From positions 1-16,874 of the forward strand of contig JAEEUX010000024.1 in NCBI GenBank assembly GCA_016290695.1: a DNA stretch of 16,874 bases. Direction: 5' to 3'. A program made the translations under genes and the position numbers. The DNA is from Oscillospiraceae bacterium. GTDB taxonomy: Bacteria; Bacillota; Clostridia; Oscillospirales; Oscillospiraceae. Shown here piece after piece: positions 15,140-16,874 of the stretch; within the stretch, counting starts at the first letter, position 1; each line of letters starts with the position of its first letter. The notes below the pieces were generated by a model. It was not told where the DNA came from, did not search any database, and worked only from the letters and a program-made list of their open reading frames with translations.

Positions 15140-15180
15140 GCGCCGCGCATGCCTTTTCAGGGACTGCGCGGCGCATTTTT
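15140..15180 (+). terminator. Terminator of the DUF2284-activase operon
   Basis: A perfect 10-bp GC-rich stem (GCGCCGCGCA at 15140-15149 with TGCGCGGCGC at 15165-15174) is followed by ATTTTT. The stem starts six bases after the stop codon. The opposite strand lacks a good T run. Confidence 0.88.
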
Positions 15181-15198
15181 ACTTTATCGGAAATACCT

Positions 15199-16014
15199 TC
15201 AGTTCTTGCCGCTGTCATATACCTCGCGGTAGCTGTTTGCGCGTTCAATGCTGTTGGGCGGGAAGAACTCATCCACAGGGAACTGAATTCTTCTGAAAAG
15301 GTCGCAGGGATCGCTTTCGTCGCTCCCGACGCATTCCTTTTCGGGCATGGAATAATCGTAAGCGGGAATAATCAGCTGCGTTTCGCGTTCAAGCCTTATT
15401 ATGCTGAACTGCCCGAGCGTAACGTAAACGCGCTTGCCGTCGCTGCCGATATATAGGCCGTTTGGGAAGGACGCGCTTATAAAATCCGGGAAATCACTTA
15501 TTTCCGTCTCTCCGACCGGAATATCACAGACCTCCGCGAGCCGGAAATTGAGGCATATCGGGTCCACAGCCTCCACGACAGCCGTGGGCAGGTTGCTTTT
15601 ATCCGTGAAAGAGCTCTGCTCGCCGGAAGAGAAAACCTTTGCGTTGCCTTCGCTGCCGAAAAGGAGAACGCGCTTATCGAATATTGACAGGCCAACGATT
15701 TCGTTGGCGACGTTTGCAAAGGAATAGGCTTCGCCGCGAATCCTGTAATAATATCTTACGTCCACGGTAAAGTATCCCCTGTTGAACGACACTTCCTCGA
15801 CGTTGACCGTCGCGTTTATCAACTCCGCCGATTTTGCCCTCACGCCGATAGCCGCGCTTATGTACGGCTGAGATTTTACATCCGGGTAAAATCTAAGGTC
15901 CTCGATGCAGTCCTTATCCCGGCAGGAATCAAAGATCTTATTCACGTTCACGCTAACGGCTTCTCTTATCGCCGCAGACTCAGGCACAGGGCCGGGTCTC
16001 ATTCTTTCATCCAT
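15199..16014 (-). CDS. Conserved clostridial protein of unknown function
   Basis: No characterised function is known to me, but the sequence resembles a hypothetical protein I recall from spore-forming Clostridia. Features of the 271 residues are DSCRDKDCIEDLRFYP near residue 30, FNRGYFTVDVRYYYRIRG, SIFDKRVLLFGSEGNAKVFSS, VVEAVDPICLNFRLAEVCD, VYVTLGQFSIIRLERETQL and the terminal FRRIQFPVDEFFPP. The alternating polar and hydrophobic pattern suggests a mainly beta-strand protein with few scattered cysteines. No signal peptide, membrane helix or enzyme motif is seen. AGGAGG lies just before the ATG, so the start is firm. It converges on the activase operon and is divergent from the DUF4364 gene. 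A sigma-K-like promoter lies upstream, in line with a spore-coat or late sporulation role, which remains speculative. Confidence 0.8.
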   Translation of the reverse strand: MDERMRPGPVPESAAIREAVSVNVNKIFDSCRDKDCIEDLRFYPDVKSQPYISAAIGVRAKSAELINATVNVEEVSFNRGYFTVDVRYYYRIRGEAYSFANVANEIVGLSIFDKRVLLFGSEGNAKVFSSGEQSSFTDKSNLPTAVVEAVDPICLNFRLAEVCDIPVGETEISDFPDFISASFPNGLYIGSDGKRVYVTLGQFSIIRLERETQLIIPAYDYSMPEKECVGSDESDPCDLFRRIQFPVDEFFPPNSIERANSYREVYDSGKN

Positions 16015-16040
16015 GAGCTACCTCCTATTGCAATAAGGCT

Positions 16041-16072
16041 GGCGCGCGGTAATCGGCACGGTCCGCCGCGCC
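16041..16072 (-). promoter_or_regulatory. GC-rich hairpin in the 5' leader of the unknown clostridial gene
   Basis: GGCGCG/CGG (16041-16049) can pair with CCG/CGCGCC (16063-16072) around a single-base bulge. It lies between the putative promoter and the ribosome binding site of the minus-strand gene starting at 16014. No known riboswitch was recognised. Confidence 0.4.
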
Positions 16073-16083
16073 CTCTTTCCCTA

Positions 16084-16111
16084 TATACTATGCATGAGAA
16101 GGCAAAAACGT
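16084..16111 (-). promoter_or_regulatory. Possible sigma-K-type promoter
   Basis: On the minus strand CATAGTATA (16084-16092) fits the CATAnnnTA -10 pattern of sigma-K, with an AC (16110-16111) 17 bases upstream. No TTGACA-like -35 box is found at the right distance. The pattern is short, so chance agreement is quite possible. Confidence 0.35.
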
Positions 16112-16158
16112 GAAAATGTGAATGCTAAAACAGCAAGCAGAATTCTACGCCATAGATA

Positions 16159-16187
16159 TTGTACTTTTACGAATCCTATGTTACAAT
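16159..16187 (+). promoter_or_regulatory. Promoter of the DUF4364 gene
   Basis: TTGTAC (16159-16164) and TACAAT (16182-16187) are spaced by 17 bases, with a TG one base before the -10 box. The start codon follows 25 bases after the -10 box. Confidence 0.75.
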
Positions 16188-16212
16188 ATGCTGTGATAAG
16201 AGGTGATTTGCA

Positions 16213-16746
16213 ATGGATGAAACCGGATACGGATTTGTTCACTCTGAGCTCGAAATAAAAATGCTCATTCTATATATTATCAGCCGTCTGCCCGCTCCTG
16301 CGACTCTAAACCAGCTCTCTGACGTTGCCATGAGCTGCGACGGCGGCTTCACTTACTTTGATTTTACCGACGCTCTCGCAAGCCTTGTTAAGCTTGAACA
16401 CATCGACGAAAAGGACGGGAAATACCTTATCACGAAAAAAGGCCGTGAGACGGGTGAGGATACGGAATCAAGCGTCCCCTATTCCGTCCGTAAAAGAGCG
16501 GAACGCCTCAGCGGAAAGCTCGCGCAGGAGCTAAGACGCGAGGAGCTTATAAAAACGAGCGTCGTCCCGCGCAAAGGCGGCGGCTTCACGGTTTCTCTCG
16601 CCATTTCGGATAATTCCGGCGAGCTTTTTTCCATCAGCTTCTTAATCGGCAGCGAGGAGCAGGCAAAAAAGCTCATAGACAAATTCCGTAAAAACGCAGA
16701 AGACATCTTTCCTGACTTAGTCGGGCATTTGCTGGACGGCATTTAA
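16213..16746 (+). CDS. DUF4364 family protein (winged-helix-like regulator)
   Basis: Probable small DNA-binding protein of unknown target. The 177-residue sequence has the N-terminal hallmark EIKMLILYIISRLPAPATLNQL, followed by a strand-rich and helical part (YFDFTDALASLVKLEHI, KYLITKKGRETGE) typical of a winged helix where the last segment is the wing. The C-terminal half (FTVSLAISD, ISFLIGSEEQAKKLIDKFR) is the conserved accessory domain of the family. The length is the family norm. AGAGGTGA lies six bases before the ATG. The gene has its own promoter and ends at a hairpin, so it is probably monocistronic. Its stop lies two bases before the insertion-sequence remnant. Confidence 0.85.
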   Translation: MDETGYGFVHSELEIKMLILYIISRLPAPATLNQLSDVAMSCDGGFTYFDFTDALASLVKLEHIDEKDGKYLITKKGRETGEDTESSVPYSVRKRAERLSGKLAQELRREELIKTSVVPRKGGGFTVSLAISDNSGELFSISFLIGSEEQAKKLIDKFRKNAEDIFPDLVGHLLDGI

Positions 16747-16874
16747 CCAAGGCGTTGTCTCAAAACGGCTAAACAAGCCGAATTGAGGCAACGCCTTTTG
16801 CTTGCCTCTGAGCAGAAAACGGCGGAAGTTCATATCCTCTTTTATCATGGCAAAGACGCCCTCTGCCTGAATAC
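16717..16874 (-). pseudogene. C-terminal fragment of an IS1182-type transposase
   Basis: The minus-strand frame enters from beyond the right edge and reads IQAEGVFAMIKEDMNFRRF followed by LLRGK, a signature of the C-terminal part of IS1182-family DDE transposases containing the catalytic glutamate. After about residue 26 the similarity stops: the frame runs on through a hairpin (16749-16797) as ALPQFGLFSRFE and terminates at 16717, inside the end of the DUF4364 gene. The usual final 30 to 40 residues (AYNINKLH-like) are missing, so the copy is probably truncated or internally deleted. The rest lies outside the window, so its state there is unknown. Confidence 0.7.
16749..16799 (+). terminator. 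Long hairpin after the DUF4364 gene, possibly an insertion-sequence end
   Basis: Arms of 22 bases (16749-16770 and 16776-16797) pair with one G-U wobble and two adjacent A-A mismatches around an AAACA loop, followed by TT then G. It can terminate the DUF4364 transcript. The left arm contains GTTGTCTCAAAA, a motif I associate with ends of insertion sequences of this kind, so it may be the terminal repeat of the IS1182 remnant. Confidence 0.65.

Noticed and set aside
1..16874. CRISPR array, tRNA genes, prophage genes
   Set aside because: No regularly spaced repeats, tRNA-like cloverleaf signals or phage structural genes were noticed in reading the window.

Overview
The window is chromosomal DNA from a Gram-positive anaerobe, most likely a spore-forming member of the Clostridia (Oscillospiraceae-like). 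The basis is the gene content: an archaeal-type IMP cyclohydrolase beside a stand-alone AICAR formyltransferase, a DUF4364 regulator, DUF2284 and corrinoid-activase-like proteins, AGGAGG-type ribosome binding sites and TTGACA/TATAAT-type promoters. The genus assignment is an inference from memory of protein families; no search was run.

Region 1 (1-6749, + strand) is the distal part of a de novo purine operon: 3' part of purF, then purM, purN, a PurO-type IMP cyclohydrolase, a stand-alone AICAR formyltransferase and purD, followed by a coupled DUF2238-type membrane protein. Most junctions are ATGA overlaps or short gaps. The exception is the cyclohydrolase/formyltransferase junction, which holds a strong 18-bp RNA hairpin and probably a TTG start. 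A bidirectional terminator closes the operon.

Region 2 (6809-10095, - strand) holds recG and, downstream of it, an AT-richer membrane-bound GGDEF protein. recG is divergent from a lone class II aldolase of the RhaD type (10164-10952), and the two promoters overlap at their -35 boxes.

Region 3 (10945-11640) is a loose region: a small unknown minus-strand ORF with an inverted repeat over its ribosome binding site, then decayed DUF4258 toxin and zinc-finger antitoxin remnants that lack a start and the second half respectively.

Region 4 (11664-15180) centres on rnpB (RNase P RNA, - strand, 12302-12670), flanked by two DUF2284 cysteine-rich paralogues. The first reads leftwards from a promoter embedded in the rnpB terminator. 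The second reads rightwards and forms a probable operon with a [2Fe-2S]/ASKHA protein resembling reductive activators of corrinoid proteins. No corrinoid protein or methyltransferase is in view.

Region 5 (15199-16874) has a minus-strand conserved protein of unknown function with a sigma-K-like promoter, a DUF4364 winged-helix regulator on the plus strand, and a truncated IS1182-type transposase end running off the right edge. Most of the window is ordinary housekeeping sequence. The less ordinary parts are the hybrid purine branch, the intergenic hairpin, the DUF2284/activase pair around rnpB, the small ORF with the inverted repeat, and the toxin-antitoxin remnant.
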